From NCBI RefSeq assembly GCF_014489535.1, contig NZ_CP060783.1:2956501-3020500 (forward strand): DNA of 64,000 bases, read 5' to 3'. Below the pieces are notes generated by a model. That model saw nothing but the letters and a program-made list of their open reading frames with translations, made no database searches and was not told where the DNA came from. Source of the DNA: Diaphorobacter aerolatus. Lineage in GTDB: Bacteria; Pseudomonadota; Gammaproteobacteria; Burkholderiales; Burkholderiaceae_C. Positions 12,868-24,587 of this stretch are shown piece after piece. The translations under genes were made by a program, and so were the position numbers. Positions within the stretch are counted from its first letter, which is position 1; each line of letters starts with the position of its first letter.

Positions 12868-12884
12868 GCTGGATTGATCGATTT

Positions 12885-12931
12885 TGATAAAAAAATCTCA
12901 ATTGCCTATCTTATTGAAATTTTTTAGATCA
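12885..12931. promoter_or_regulatory. AT-rich inverted repeat upstream of rpiR, candidate operator
   Basis: Just upstream of the regulator start an AT-rich block holds an imperfect inverted repeat: left arm TGATAAAAAAATCTC (12885-12899) and right arm GAAATTTTTTAGATCA (12916-12931). It lies where the operon promoter should be, and RpiR proteins bind dyad sequences of this sort, so it is a candidate auto-regulatory site. This is inference. Confidence 0.4.
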
Positions 12932-13003
12932 TTCCATAGGTGCAGGGCCTCATTCCTTAAGGGGAAACACCGAATTCGCGCGTTCTCGCCATGCGCGTGA
13001 AGA

Positions 13004-13029
13004 CAAAAAAAGCCCGCTTGCGCGGGCTT
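13004..13029 (-). terminator. Rho-independent terminator of the peptide-binding protein gene
   Basis: On the minus strand GCCCGC pairs with GCGGGC around GCAA and is followed by a run of seven T. It closes the binding-protein gene that ends at 13058 and separates it from the rpiR operon. Confidence 0.85.
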
Positions 13030-13057
13030 GGAAATTTCCGTCGATGACGGCGTCTGC

Positions 13058-14644
13058 CTACTTCATCGTCGTCCAGTTGAACATCGGGCGGTCGTCTGCG
13101 CGGTGCTGCGTGGTCACGCCCTTGCGCATCGCCCAGGGGCGGATCTGGTGGTGGACCGGCAGGTAGTAGTACTCGTCCTTGACCAGCTTGAGCGAATCGT
13201 TGATCAGCGCGTCGCGCTTGGCGCTGTCCATCTCGACCTTGATCTGGTTGATCATGCCGTCGAGCTTGGCGTCGCTGAAGCGGCCGGCGTTGTAGGTACC
13301 AATGCCCTTGCCGTCCTTGGTCGACATGAGGGCGTCGAGCGAGTACAGCGAATCGAACGTGGCGACACCCCAGCCGAACAGATAGGCGCTCACTTCGGAA
13401 TTCATCACGCGCGTGACGTACTGGGACATCGGCGCGGTCTTGAGATTCGTCTTCACGCCGATGCGGGTCCACATGGCGGTGACGGCCTGGCAGATCGCTT
13501 CGTCGTTCACATAGCGATCATTCGGGCATTCGAGATTCAGCGAGAAGCCATTCGGATAGCCCGCATCGGCGAGCAGCTTCTTCGCACCCTCGACGTCGAA
13601 CTTCGCGGCGCGCGCATCGAGTTCCTTGGTCCAGCCGTGAACCATCGGCGCGACCATGGTGCCCGCATTGACGGACAGGCCGCGCATGGTGCGGTCGTGG
13701 ATACCGGCGATGTCGATGGCCTGATACAGCGCCTGGCGCACACGCTTGTCCTTGAGCGGATTCTTGCCGGGCGTGCCGGCTCCCGGCAGTTCATCACGGA
13801 ACTGGTCGAGACCCAGATAGATCGTGCGGTTTTCCGCGCCTTCGATGATCTTGATGTCGGAACTCGACTTCATCCGCGCCAGATCCTGCGGTGGCGGATC
13901 GACGACGAAATCGACCTGTCCGGAGATCAGCGCGGCAGAGCGCGTGGCGGCCGACTTGATGGGTGTGAACACCACCTCATCGATGTTGCCCTTGGGCTTG
14001 TCCCACCAGTTCGGGTTTTTCTTGAGCGTCAGCTTTACGTCCGGCTGCCAGCTCACGAGCTGGAAAGGCCCGGTGCCATTGGCGTTACGCGAGGCGAAAT
14101 TTTCTTCCTTGCTCGCATAGTCCTGCGACTTGACGGAATTGTTCTTCTCGGCCCAGGCCTTGTTCATGATGCGGGCCTCGGTCAGGTCACGCAGCAGCGT
14201 CGGGTTGGGACCCTTGAGGATCAGGTCGACGGTGAAGTCGTCGATCTTCTTCATCTCCTGAATGCTCGCCACCGAGGCAATCATGTTCGATGGCTTGGTG
14301 CCCGCACGCGTCAGCGAGAAGATCACGTCGTCAGCGGTGAACGGCGCACCATCATGGAATTTCACGCCCTTGCGCAGCTCGAAGCGCACCTGGGTGGGGG
14401 ACATCTGCGTCCACTTGGTGGCCAGCGCCGGAACGGTCTGGTATTTGTCGTCGTAGCGCACCAGGCTTTCGTAGACCTGCTGCATGTAGGAGTGCGTGGT
14501 CTGATGGTTCTGCGCCATCGGGTCGGTGGTGAGAACGTCGTTCGCACCGGCGGTGCGCAAGGTGACGGCACTGGCCGTGGCGGCCATGGTGAACAGCATG
14601 GCCGCAGCCAATGCGCCGCGCTTGAAACTCGCTCGTGGATTCAT
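13058..14644 (-). CDS. Family 5 peptide ABC substrate-binding protein
   Basis: 528-residue periplasmic binding protein with a signal peptide (GALAAAMLFTMAATASA). Family 5 hallmarks are LRKGVKFHDGAPFTADDVIF and NGTGPFQLVSWQPD near residue 190. It has its own terminator and no permease beside it. It lies immediately upstream of the rpiR-gsi operon in the same direction and may supply the Gsi-type permease with a second class of peptides or work with a transporter elsewhere. It is clearly divergent from the GsiB-like protein in this window, so it is not a recent duplicate. Confidence 0.85.
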   Translation of the reverse strand: MNPRASFKRGALAAAMLFTMAATASAVTLRTAGANDVLTTDPMAQNHQTTHSYMQQVYESLVRYDDKYQTVPALATKWTQMSPTQVRFELRKGVKFHDGAPFTADDVIFSLTRAGTKPSNMIASVASIQEMKKIDDFTVDLILKGPNPTLLRDLTEARIMNKAWAEKNNSVKSQDYASKEENFASRNANGTGPFQLVSWQPDVKLTLKKNPNWWDKPKGNIDEVVFTPIKSAATRSAALISGQVDFVVDPPPQDLARMKSSSDIKIIEGAENRTIYLGLDQFRDELPGAGTPGKNPLKDKRVRQALYQAIDIAGIHDRTMRGLSVNAGTMVAPMVHGWTKELDARAAKFDVEGAKKLLADAGYPNGFSLNLECPNDRYVNDEAICQAVTAMWTRIGVKTNLKTAPMSQYVTRVMNSEVSAYLFGWGVATFDSLYSLDALMSTKDGKGIGTYNAGRFSDAKLDGMINQIKVEMDSAKRDALINDSLKLVKDEYYYLPVHHQIRPWAMRKGVTTQHRADDRPMFNWTTMK

Positions 14645-14765
14645 ATCCCTGACTCCTGACTGAATGGGTTAAGTCATATGTCCATGAACTGGACGATGTA
14701 CCTCGCTCGCAAAAGTCGTGCCCGCAAAACGATGGAACAAAGAACTAGGGATGCTACCGAAAACG

Positions 14766-14790
14766 ACAACGGCCGCGTAGCGGCCGTTGT
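14766..14790 (-). terminator. Terminator after yidC
   Basis: An 11-base-pair perfect stem (ACAACGGCCGC paired with GCGGCCGTTGT, three-base loop) followed on the minus strand by CGTTTT. It ends the rpmH-rnpA-yidD-yidC transcript. Confidence 0.75.
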
Positions 14791-14846
14791 GCGATTTAGC
14801 TAGGGATAAACGCTCAAAGCAGGCGAGCGTCCACCGTGCCGTGCCG

Positions 14847-16541
14847 CTATTTGAACTTCGGCAGATTGAATTGCGGCGGAACCCCCATGCGGGTGTTGAT
14901 GATCCACTGCTGTGCGATGGACAGAATGTTGTTCGTCAGCCAGTACAGCACGAGGCCGGCCGGGAAGAAGAAGAACATCACCGAGAACATCAGCGGCATG
15001 ATCCACATGAGCTTGGCCTGCATCGGGTCCGGCGGCGCGGGGTTCAGCGCGGTTTGCAGCAGCGACGACAGCGTCATCAGAAGCGGCAGGATGAAGTACG
15101 GATCGGGAACCGACAGATCGTGAATCCAGCCGATCCACGGTGCATTGCGGATTTCCACGCTCGATTGCAGCACCCAGTACAGCGCCATGAACACCGGCAT
15201 CTGGATCAGGATCGGCAGGCAGCCGCCCATCGGATTGACCTTTTCCTCGCGGTAGATGCGCATCATCTCCTGCTGCATCTGCTGCGGCTTGTCCTTGAGG
15301 CGCTCGCGCATTTCCTGAATGCGCGGATTGATGGCCTTCATCTTGGCCATCGACGAGTAGGCCTTGGCGTTGAACCAGTAGAACGCAATCTTCAAAAGCA
15401 GCACCAGCGCGACAATGGACCAGCCCCAGTTGCCGATGAAGCCGTGCAGCTTGGACAGCAGCCAGTAGAGCGGCTTGGCCAGAATCGTCAACCAGCCATA
15501 GTCCTTGACCAGTTCGAGACCCGGCGCTTCGGCCTCAAGCATGGGTTCGATCTGCGGGCCGGCAAAGAGACGCGCGCTCACCGACTTGGTCTGGCCCGGA
15601 GCCACCGTGCCGACCGGCGTGATCACGCCTGCGGCGTAGAGGTTGGGGCCGACCTTGTTCACGAAGTTTTCGCGCTGGGTGTCGTCCGGCAACAGCCAAG
15701 CGCTGGCGAAGTAGTGCTGCACCATGGCCACGTAGCCGGAGTTGGAGGTCTTCTCCACGCTGACCTTGTTGTTCTCGATGTCCTTGAACGTGACCTTCTG
15801 GTACTTCTTCTCGGGTGTGTACACGGCCGGGCCGGTGAACGTCGAGTAGAAAGGCGTCTGGTCGCCGGACTCCGAACCATCACGCACCAACTGCATGTAA
15901 AGGCGCGGATTGACGGCGGCGGCGCTGTTGTTGACCACGTCGTGCTGCACGGTCACGTCATAGGCACCGCGCTTGATGGTGTAGGTCTTGACGAGCTTCA
16001 CACCGCCGACTTCCGCGGACTCAAAGCGCACCTGCACCGAGTCCTGGCCGTCCTTGAGTTCGCGCTCGCCGGGCTGCACGGTCATCGCGGTCTTGTGTGT
16101 CGGGAAAGTACCGCCGATCAGGCCGGTCTGTCCGAGATACTTGTGCGTGGCCGAATCGTCGAACAGCACCACGGGCCTGGGCGGCTCGGACTTGTCGAAA
16201 TACTGGAGCAGCTCGGCGTGCTTGAGCGAGCCGCCTTCGCTGTCGAACGTCAACCGCAGCACGTCGCTGGTGATCACCACGTCCTGGCGCGGCGCCGCCA
16301 CCGCAGCCGCCGGTGCGGGCGTCGCGCCCGGAACATCGGCAGCGCCGCTGCCCACTGCGGCCGATGCCGTGGGCACGCTGGCGTCGGCCGAAGCAGCCGC
16401 GCCTGCGGGCTGCGCGGCCTTTTGCTCGGGCACGGGGAAGAAGGTGGCCTTGTGGCCGTTATGTACTTGCCACTTGTCCCACAGGAGAACCAGCGAGAAG
16501 GCAAATATCACCCACAGTATGGTGCGGCGAATATCGTTCAT
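14847..16541 (-). CDS. yidC: Membrane protein insertase YidC
   Basis: 564-residue Oxa1/YidC insertase that places proteins in the inner membrane alone or with SecYEG. The N-terminus has an uncleaved helix (RRTILWVIFAFSLVLLW), then an Ala/Pro-rich linker, the large periplasmic P1 domain (to about residue 345) and five C-terminal helices with the conserved GGCLPILIQMPVFMALYWVL and NPAPPDPMQAKLMWIMPLMF. Its ATG overlaps the stop of yidD (ATGA), so the two are translationally coupled. Confidence 0.97.
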   Translation of the reverse strand: MNDIRRTILWVIFAFSLVLLWDKWQVHNGHKATFFPVPEQKAAQPAGAAASADASVPTASAAVGSGAADVPGATPAPAAAVAAPRQDVVITSDVLRLTFDSEGGSLKHAELLQYFDKSEPPRPVVLFDDSATHKYLGQTGLIGGTFPTHKTAMTVQPGERELKDGQDSVQVRFESAEVGGVKLVKTYTIKRGAYDVTVQHDVVNNSAAAVNPRLYMQLVRDGSESGDQTPFYSTFTGPAVYTPEKKYQKVTFKDIENNKVSVEKTSNSGYVAMVQHYFASAWLLPDDTQRENFVNKVGPNLYAAGVITPVGTVAPGQTKSVSARLFAGPQIEPMLEAEAPGLELVKDYGWLTILAKPLYWLLSKLHGFIGNWGWSIVALVLLLKIAFYWFNAKAYSSMAKMKAINPRIQEMRERLKDKPQQMQQEMMRIYREEKVNPMGGCLPILIQMPVFMALYWVLQSSVEIRNAPWIGWIHDLSVPDPYFILPLLMTLSSLLQTALNPAPPDPMQAKLMWIMPLMFSVMFFFFPAGLVLYWLTNNILSIAQQWIINTRMGVPPQFNLPKFK

Positions 16542-16837
16542 GAAGTCTTCGTTGAAGAGGAATCGGATGAAGAGGAGGAGGCCATGTGCCGAGAAAACAG
16601 CCGCGTCGCGCGCGGCGGCTCCTGCGGTACGGGGTCGTGGCCTCCGTCACACCAGGGATGACAGCGCGCCAGCCGGCAGATCGTCAGATAGCTGCCGCCT
16701 GCTGCGCCATGTTTTTCGAGAGCCTCGAGAGCATAAACCGAACACGTCGGCTCAAAACGGCAAGCTGAGCCCAACCAAGGGCTAAGCAACAACCGATAGG
16801 CACGAACCATCCCCATGAGCGTATTACGCACGATCAT
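16538..16837 (-). CDS. yidD: Membrane protein insertion efficiency factor YidD
   Basis: 99-residue YidD family protein. The signature YRLLLSPWLGSACRFEPTC, with its two conserved Cys, and CRLARCHPWCDGGHDPVP are clear. The Ser-rich C-terminus overlaps the start of yidC. I chose the ATG at 16837 (MIVRNTLMGMV), which overlaps the rnpA stop by four bases; longer upstream reading lies within rnpA. Confidence 0.93.
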   Translation of the reverse strand: MIVRNTLMGMVRAYRLLLSPWLGSACRFEPTCSVYALEALEKHGAAGGSYLTICRLARCHPWCDGGHDPVPQEPPRATRLFSRHMASSSSSDSSSTKTS

Positions 16838-17382
16838 GGTCGTGCGTCCTTGCCAGGGGTTTTGTCGCCGGCCTTCGCCTTGGGGGACTGTGGACTCAGG
16901 GCGTAGGTGAACAATTGCTCGAGTTCCTTGCGCACCGCCAGCCGCAAGGCGTCGGACGTGGCGCTCGGGAATTGCTTGCGGTCGAATGTCGAACGCAGAC
17001 GCACCACATGCGCGGCCATCGGCAACTGCTGCTCGAAGGCGGCACCTGCGGCATAGATCTGGCGCTTGATGGCGTTGCGCGTGACGGCGCGGCGGGCCCA
17101 GCGTTTGGGCACCATCGCACCGAGCCACGGCTCGCTGACCTCGCCACCTGCAAGCGCGAACAGGGCCTGGGCCACGTGCTGCTCCTGCGGCGCGCGGCCA
17201 GACCCATCGCTTTTCTGCTCTGCCGGAACCGGGGCGGAAGCCACCCCATCGGCGCTGGCTGACGCTGTGTCCAAGGCAACGGGCATCAGTCCCAGGCGGT
17301 GCAGGGCAAAATGCGGGGTTCTGGAAACAGTTCCACCCGCCATGGCAGCCTGAAACTGCGGGCGGGTTTTCAACCGATGCAT
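16834..17382 (-). CDS. rnpA: Ribonuclease P protein component
   Basis: Protein subunit of RNase P, which removes tRNA 5' leaders. The RNA-binding signature is WARRAVTRNAIKRQIYAA with the upstream VPKR; the N-terminus LKTRPQFQAAMAG is typical of Comamonadaceae RnpA. At about 182 residues it is longer than most RnpA proteins (about 120) because of an Ala/Gly-rich insert around residues 35-70 and a charged C-terminal tail. I start at ATG 17382 (MHRLKTR); an upstream start at 17424 is also open. It lies between rpmH and yidD in the canonical order. Confidence 0.9.
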   Translation of the reverse strand: MHRLKTRPQFQAAMAGGTVSRTPHFALHRLGLMPVALDTASASADGVASAPVPAEQKSDGSGRAPQEQHVAQALFALAGGEVSEPWLGAMVPKRWARRAVTRNAIKRQIYAAGAAFEQQLPMAAHVVRLRSTFDRKQFPSATSDALRLAVRKELEQLFTYALSPQSPKAKAGDKTPGKDARP

Positions 17383-17471
17383 AAGCGCCACAAAAACGCC
17401 CTGCGCGCAGGAAAGGTGTTGCAACCGGAGCCTGCGGTCATGAGTGACGAGGCCCGCCAGTCAGCAAGACC

Positions 17472-17606
17472 TTAGACAGCCAGACGCTTGCGGCCCTTGG
17501 CGCGGCGAGCGTTGATGACGGCGCGGCCGCCACGGGTCTTCATGCGGACCAGGAAGCCGTGGGTGCGTGCGCGGCGGGTCTTGGATGGCTGGTAAGTGCG
17601 TTTCAT
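17472..17606 (-). CDS. rpmH: 50S ribosomal protein L34
   Basis: 44-residue basic protein starting [18 protein letters not shown] and ending AKGRKRLAV, an unmistakable L34. It is divergent from dnaA across the origin-side intergenic region and leads the rnpA-yidD-yidC transcript. Confidence 0.98.
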   Translation of the reverse strand: MKRTYQPSKTRRARTHGFLVRMKTRGGRAVINARRAKGRKRLAV

Positions 17607-17966
17607 GATCAAAAATTCCTTGATAGTTCGGTTACAGGCCCGGCTTCGATCGGCCGATCAGCCCGCCAGACGTTCCCGGAAAAACCATCAGGCACCCAAA
17701 AGACGGAGAAACGAACAATTGCCCAGCAACTGCTCAATTGCACTCCGCACTCATATGTAGGCGTTCTTTACGCGTACACATGGATGAAAAAGGATGAAAA
17801 AATGGCCCACCCGGGCTGGATCACCCTGAACAGGTTCAGGGAAACCCGAGATTATTGCAGGCTTGGAAAATTCTTGCAATCCCCGGGCATCGCCGGTTAC
17901 ACCGACGCTTCGCCGGGCATGCCCGAAAAAGTGCGCGACGATGTGAGGCCGATATTGCGGAAAAAT

Positions 17967-17975
17967 TGTGGATAA
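17967..17975 (-). promoter_or_regulatory. DnaA box (consensus)
   Basis: TGTGGATAA, the reverse complement of the consensus box TTATCCACA, 68 bases before the dnaA start codon. Confidence 0.75.
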
Positions 17976-18015
17976 CTATTCCCGAAGGTACAATGGCAAC
18001 CCGTCAACGTTCCTC

Positions 18016-18024
18016 CTATCCACA
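18016..18024 (+). promoter_or_regulatory. DnaA box (one mismatch)
   Basis: CTATCCACA differs from the consensus TTATCCACA by one base and lies 19 bases before the dnaA start, in opposite orientation to the box at 17967. Confidence 0.55.
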
Positions 18025-18042
18025 ATTAGAATTCCCCCTGAA

Positions 18043-19467
18043 ATGATCGAGGAACCCTCCAACACCGCCCACGACGAATCCGGCTCGGATGCCGGACAAG
18101 GCCTGTGGCAGGCATGCGTGGAGCAGCTCGCGCAGGAGCTGCCCGAGCTGCAGTTCAACACCTGGATCAAACCGCTGGCCGCCAAGGTGGCGCCCGATCT
18201 CTCCAAGGTCACGCTGTACGTGGCCAACCGCTTCAAACTCGACTGGATTCGCGCGCAGTACGCAGGGCGTATCGCGGCGATTCTCGAAGGTCTCTATGGC
18301 CAGCCGATTCCACTGGAGTTAGCGCTCGCTCAGCGGGAAAGCGTTGTACGCAAATACGTTCCACCTCAGCCCGTGGCTGAAAAGGAAACCGTCACAGCGC
18401 CCGAACCCACCTCCGCCGCGCCCGAGGACAATGGCTCCGGGCCGTTCCGCTCGCGCCTCAATCCGGCCCTCACCTTCGACTCGCTGGTCGAGGGTACCGC
18501 CAACCGCATGGCACGCTCCGCCGCCATGCACGTGGCCGCGTCTCCCGGCCATCTCTACAACCCGCTGTTCATCTATGGCGGCGTCGGCCTGGGCAAGACC
18601 CATCTGGTGCATGCCGTGGGCAACCGGTTGCTGGCCGACAAGCCTGACGCCAAAGTTCTCTACATCCATGCGGAGCAATTCGTGTCGGATGTGGTTAAGG
18701 CCTACCAGCGCCGCACCTTCGACGATTTCAAGGCGCGCTACCACTCGCTTGATTTGCTGCTCATCGATGACTTGCAATTCTTTGCGAACAAGGACCGTAC
18801 GCAGGAAGAATTCTTCAACGCGTTTGAGGCGCTGCTTGCCAAGAAGAGCCACATCGTGATGACGTCGGACACCTACCCCAAGGGTCTGGCCAACATCCAC
18901 GAGCGCCTGGTCTCGCGCTTCGATTCGGGCCTCACGGTGGCCATCGAGCCGCCCGAACTCGAAATGCGCGTGGCGATCCTGATCAACAAGGCCCGCGTCG
19001 AGAACGCCGACATGCCCGAGGAAGTGGCGTTCTTCGTTGCCAAGAACGTGCGCTCCAACGTGCGCGAACTCGAGGGCGCGCTGCGCAAGATCCTCGCCTA
19101 TTCGCGCTTCAACCAGAAGGAAGTGTCGATCCAGTTGGCGCGCGAGGCGTTGCGCGATCTGCTGAGCATCCAGAATCGCCAGATCTCGGTGGAGAACATC
19201 CAGAAGACCGTGGCCGACTACTACAAGATCAAGGTCGCCGACATGTACAGCAAGAAGCGCCCCGCGAGCATCGCCCGCCCGCGCCAGATTGCGATGTACC
19301 TGGCCAAGGAACTCACGCAGAAGAGCCTGCCCGAGATCGGCGAGCTGTTCGGCGGGCGTGACCATACGACGGTGCTGCATGCGGTGCGCAAGATTGCGGG
19401 TGAGCGTCAACAGCTGACCGAACTCAATCAGCAACTGCATGTCCTAGAGCAGACGCTCAAAGGCTAG
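18043..19467 (+). CDS. dnaA: Chromosomal replication initiator DnaA
   Basis: 474-residue initiator. Domain I begins [21 protein letters not shown]; the AAA+ domain has Walker [10 protein letters not shown] near residue 180 and Walker [11 protein letters not shown] near 240; domain IV carries the DNA-binding helix-turn-helix and the signature [15 protein letters not shown] near residue 437. The ATG at 18043 (MIEEPSN) is preferred to the ATG at 17968, because the earlier one overlaps the DnaA box and would add an atypical N-terminus. It is followed by dnaN and gyrB, the standard order. Confidence 0.97.
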   Translation: MIEEPSNTAHDESGSDAGQGLWQACVEQLAQELPELQFNTWIKPLAAKVAPDLSKVTLYVANRFKLDWIRAQYAGRIAAILEGLYGQPIPLELALAQRESVVRKYVPPQPVAEKETVTAPEPTSAAPEDNGSGPFRSRLNPALTFDSLVEGTANRMARSAAMHVAASPGHLYNPLFIYGGVGLGKTHLVHAVGNRLLADKPDAKVLYIHAEQFVSDVVKAYQRRTFDDFKARYHSLDLLLIDDLQFFANKDRTQEEFFNAFEALLAKKSHIVMTSDTYPKGLANIHERLVSRFDSGLTVAIEPPELEMRVAILINKARVENADMPEEVAFFVAKNVRSNVRELEGALRKILAYSRFNQKEVSIQLAREALRDLLSIQNRQISVENIQKTVADYYKIKVADMYSKKRPASIARPRQIAMYLAKELTQKSLPEIGELFGGRDHTTVLHAVRKIAGERQQLTELNQQLHVLEQTLKG

Positions 19468-19620
19468 TCGTTTCGTGATGATTTGCCATGAATTTTGTTT
19501 CAGATCACAGGCAAAATGCCGTGTTGGGCGAAAGGGCCGGGCTCTTGAGAGGGAGCAAGCCCCGACACGCAACCGCCCTCTTTCGTTTTCCGCATTCAAA
19601 AACCAACCAAGGTTGAAGAC

Positions 19621-20726
19621 ATGATTGTCCTGAAGGCAACACAAGACAAGGTCCTCGCAGTTCTGCAATCGGTGTCCGGCATCGTCGAGCGCCGCCACAC
19701 CCTGCCCATCCTGGCCAATGTGCTGATCCGCAAGACAGGAAATGCCTTGCAGCTCACCACCAGCGACCTGGAAATCCAGATCCGCACGACCGCCGAGCTG
19801 GGCGGCGACACCGGCGAATTCACCACCACCGTGGGTGCGCGCAAGGTGATCGACATCCTCAAGACCATGCCCTCGGACCAGACCGTGAGTCTGGAGACGA
19901 GCCAGAACAAGCTGATCCTCAAGGGCGGCAAGAGCCGCTTCACGCTGCAGTCGCTGCCCGCCGAAGACTTTCCGCTGGTGCAGGAAGCCGCCGGTTTCGG
20001 CCCGGCATTCAGCGTGCCGCAGAAGGTGCTCAAGAATCTGATGAGCCAGGTGTCGTTCGCCATGGCAGTACAGGACATCCGCTACTATTTGAACGGCATC
20101 CTGTTCGTGGCCGAGGGCAACACGCTGAGCCTGGTGGCCACCGATGGTCACCGCCTCGCGTTCTCGAGCGCCACGCTCGACGTCGAAGTGCCCAAGCAGG
20201 AAGTGATCCTGCCGCGCAAGACCGTGCTGGAGTTGCAGCGCCTGCTGTCCGACGCCGACGGCGCCATCGAGATGCAGTTCGCCAACAACCAGGCGAAGTT
20301 TTCGTTCGGCGGCATGGAGTTCGTGACCAAGCTCGTCGAAGGCAAGTTCCCCGACTACAACCGCGTGATTCCCAAGAATCACAAGAACAGCATCACGCTG
20401 GGTCGCGCGCCGCTGCTGTCCAGCCTGCAGCGCACGGCCATCATGACCAGCGACAAGTTCAAGGGCGTTCGCCTGAACCTCGAACCCGGCCTGCTGCGCG
20501 TGGCGTCCAACAACGCCGAGCAGGAAGAGGCCGTGGACGAACTCGACATCGACTACGGTGGCGACGCCATCGAGATCGGCTTCAACGTGAGCTATCTGAT
20601 CGACGCGCTCACCAATATGAGCCAAGACATGGTCAAGGTGGAGCTGTCGGACAACAACAGCTCCGCCCTGCTCACCATCCCGAAAACGACCACTTCAAGT
20701 ACGTCGTGATGCCCATGCGCATCTGA
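19621..20726 (+). CDS. dnaN: DNA polymerase III beta clamp (late frame break)
   Basis: Sliding clamp that tethers Pol III to DNA. N-terminal MIVLKATQDKVLAVLQSVSGI, central RRHTLPILANVLI and GKFPDYNRVIPK are typical. The open frame ends early at 20709 because one C is missing near 20683; restoring it gives the family's C-terminus IPENDHFKYVVMPMRI and 368 residues (about 366 in E. coli). The C-terminal MPM-R motif is essential for clamp function, so a real truncation is unlikely. Confidence 0.95.
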
Positions 20727-20773
20727 TTGCAGGAACACCCATTGACGCACTGATCATCCGATCAATACCTCAA

Positions 20774-20808
20774 GGCTGCCATTGCTTGTTTTTTGAGCAA
20801 TGGCAGCC
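20774..20808 (+). terminator. 13-base-pair hairpin between dnaN and gyrB
   Basis: GGCTGCCATTGCT pairs perfectly with AGCAATGGCAGCC around a nine-base loop holding six T. The trailing sequence is AT-rich but not a clean T-run, so it could be a terminator, an attenuator ahead of gyrB or an mRNA-end stabiliser. Confidence 0.5.
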
Positions 20809-20849
20809 ATTTGATCATTTGATTGACTGAAATATCGACAGATTGTTAA

Positions 20850-23522
<2,673 letters not shown>

Positions 23523-23601
23523 GGTTTGTTTGTCTCTTTCGTTTGACAGTGAACACTGTGCCAAATTGGTGAAAAACTACCGACGCAGCTAGTGAAAAAG
23601 C

Positions 23602-23626
23602 GCCCGGCACAATCCGGGCTCTTTTT
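23602..23626 (+). terminator. Rho-independent terminator after gyrB
   Basis: GCCCGG pairs with CCGGGC around a six-base loop and is followed by TCTTTTT, 80 bases after the gyrB stop. Confidence 0.8.
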
Positions 23627-23742
23627 CCATTCTCCGCTGCGGTCAACCTATGAAGCTAAGCAGCGTTTGCCTGCCTTTCGGTCATGGCTGCCGACCCTAT
23701 ATCGCGACTAGATGCTCCCAATGATGCGGCATACCACTCATC

Positions 23743-23910
23743 GCAGACAAAGTTGATGCGGATATCAGCGAATTAACCGAAGAAGTGCTCAGCAAAATTG
23801 ACCGAATCTTGACGGAGCATGGCAGCGGCAGAGAGTTGATTCTGAATCGTCAGATCTATCTGGCGGACATTCGCTAGTTCGCTGAAATGAATTCAATATG
23901 AAACAAATGG
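23743..23910 (+). pseudogene. RidA/YjgF-like gene remnant
   Basis: A frame reading ADKVDADISELTEEVLSKIDRI, then LTEHGSGRELILNR and QIYLADIR matches the middle of RidA-family enamine deaminases (typical: QT..VLAKID..L.EAGSD...IL...IYLADI). The frame meets TAG at 23875 and continues recognisably as FAEMNS before a second stop, so the nonsense change replaced a family Asp position. No N-terminal half or C-terminal catalytic region remains. It is a decayed fragment in a 600-base gene-poor stretch after gyrB (23627-24136), which otherwise shows nothing I can assign. Confidence 0.5.
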
Positions 23911-24136
23911 CTAGCATCAAGTAATGACCGGCACGCGCCACCGTGGAGGCGCGTCTCGCGAGTCCAGCCAAACCGATCAAAATTTGCATAGTCAGCTGCT
24001 GTGGGCGATTGGCGTTGGCGCTCTACAAAGATCGCGTGCCCTACCCCAAGCCGAAGGCAGCAAAGGCCTCAATCACGTGTCCGCACAATTGTGTCACCAA
24101 AACCTGATATGGTCTTTTTCTGTGCGGAGAATTTTC

Positions 24137-24508
24137 ATGAATTTATGGCTTGCCGCAGCTTCGCTTGTATCAGCCGTCACCTGTGGACTGCATGTGTTCA
24201 TGGGCGGTAAGGAGGCCGCTGGACCGCTGCTAAAGTCCTCGGAACTCGATCCGATTGCAAAATTCACCAACTACTACTGCTGGCATCTGGTGACCATTGT
24301 GATTGCGGGACTGGCGGTCGCATTTGCGTATTCGTGCTTAGCGGCCAGCGGAAATGATGTCGCCTTGCTTGCCACAGCTTTGGCGGCGCTGTTTGCCGCC
24401 TGGAGCGTAGGCATGATTGCCATTTTCCGCCTTCCGCCGCTGCAATTCGCTCAATGGGCATTGTTCCTGCCCATCAGTCTTCTGGGCTTGATCGGCAGCT
24501 TGCGGTGA
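24137..24508 (+). CDS. Small integral membrane protein, unknown function
   Basis: 123-residue protein with four predicted membrane helices (residues about 3-22, 50-70, 76-94 and 100-120), starting MNLWLAAASLVSAVTCGLHVFMGG. The ATG at 24137 has GGAG 13 bases upstream; a longer frame from 23924 has no protein character in its first 70 residues. I do not recognise the family. It is followed 79 bases later by a second small membrane protein in the same direction, so the two may form a pair. Confidence 0.65.
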   Translation: MNLWLAAASLVSAVTCGLHVFMGGKEAAGPLLKSSELDPIAKFTNYYCWHLVTIVIAGLAVAFAYSCLAASGNDVALLATALAALFAAWSVGMIAIFRLPPLQFAQWALFLPISLLGLIGSLR

Positions 24509-24587
24509 TGAATGCCCTCGGCGACGGCTGTCTGATTCAAAAATCAGATCGAACGCAGACTTTAGGTGCCTGACAAAGGAGAGGTTC

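Larger units (their letters stand above)
17607..18042. other. rpmH-dnaA intergenic region, dnaA promoter and likely oriC side
   Basis: 436 bases between divergent rpmH and dnaA, more AT-rich than its surroundings, with no credible gene; an open frame across 17559-17975 has no protein character. It holds two DnaA-box-like sites close to dnaA (17967-17975 and 18016-18024), and a perfect 8-base-pair inverted repeat with a two-base spacer (CCCTGAAC/GTTCAGGG, 17824-17841). This is the usual position for dnaA autoregulation and often for the origin, but two boxes alone do not prove an origin. Confidence 0.55.

Noticed and set aside
17559-17975. 138-residue protein in the rpmH-dnaA gap
   Set aside because: No protein character, and it overlaps rpmH and the DnaA box region.
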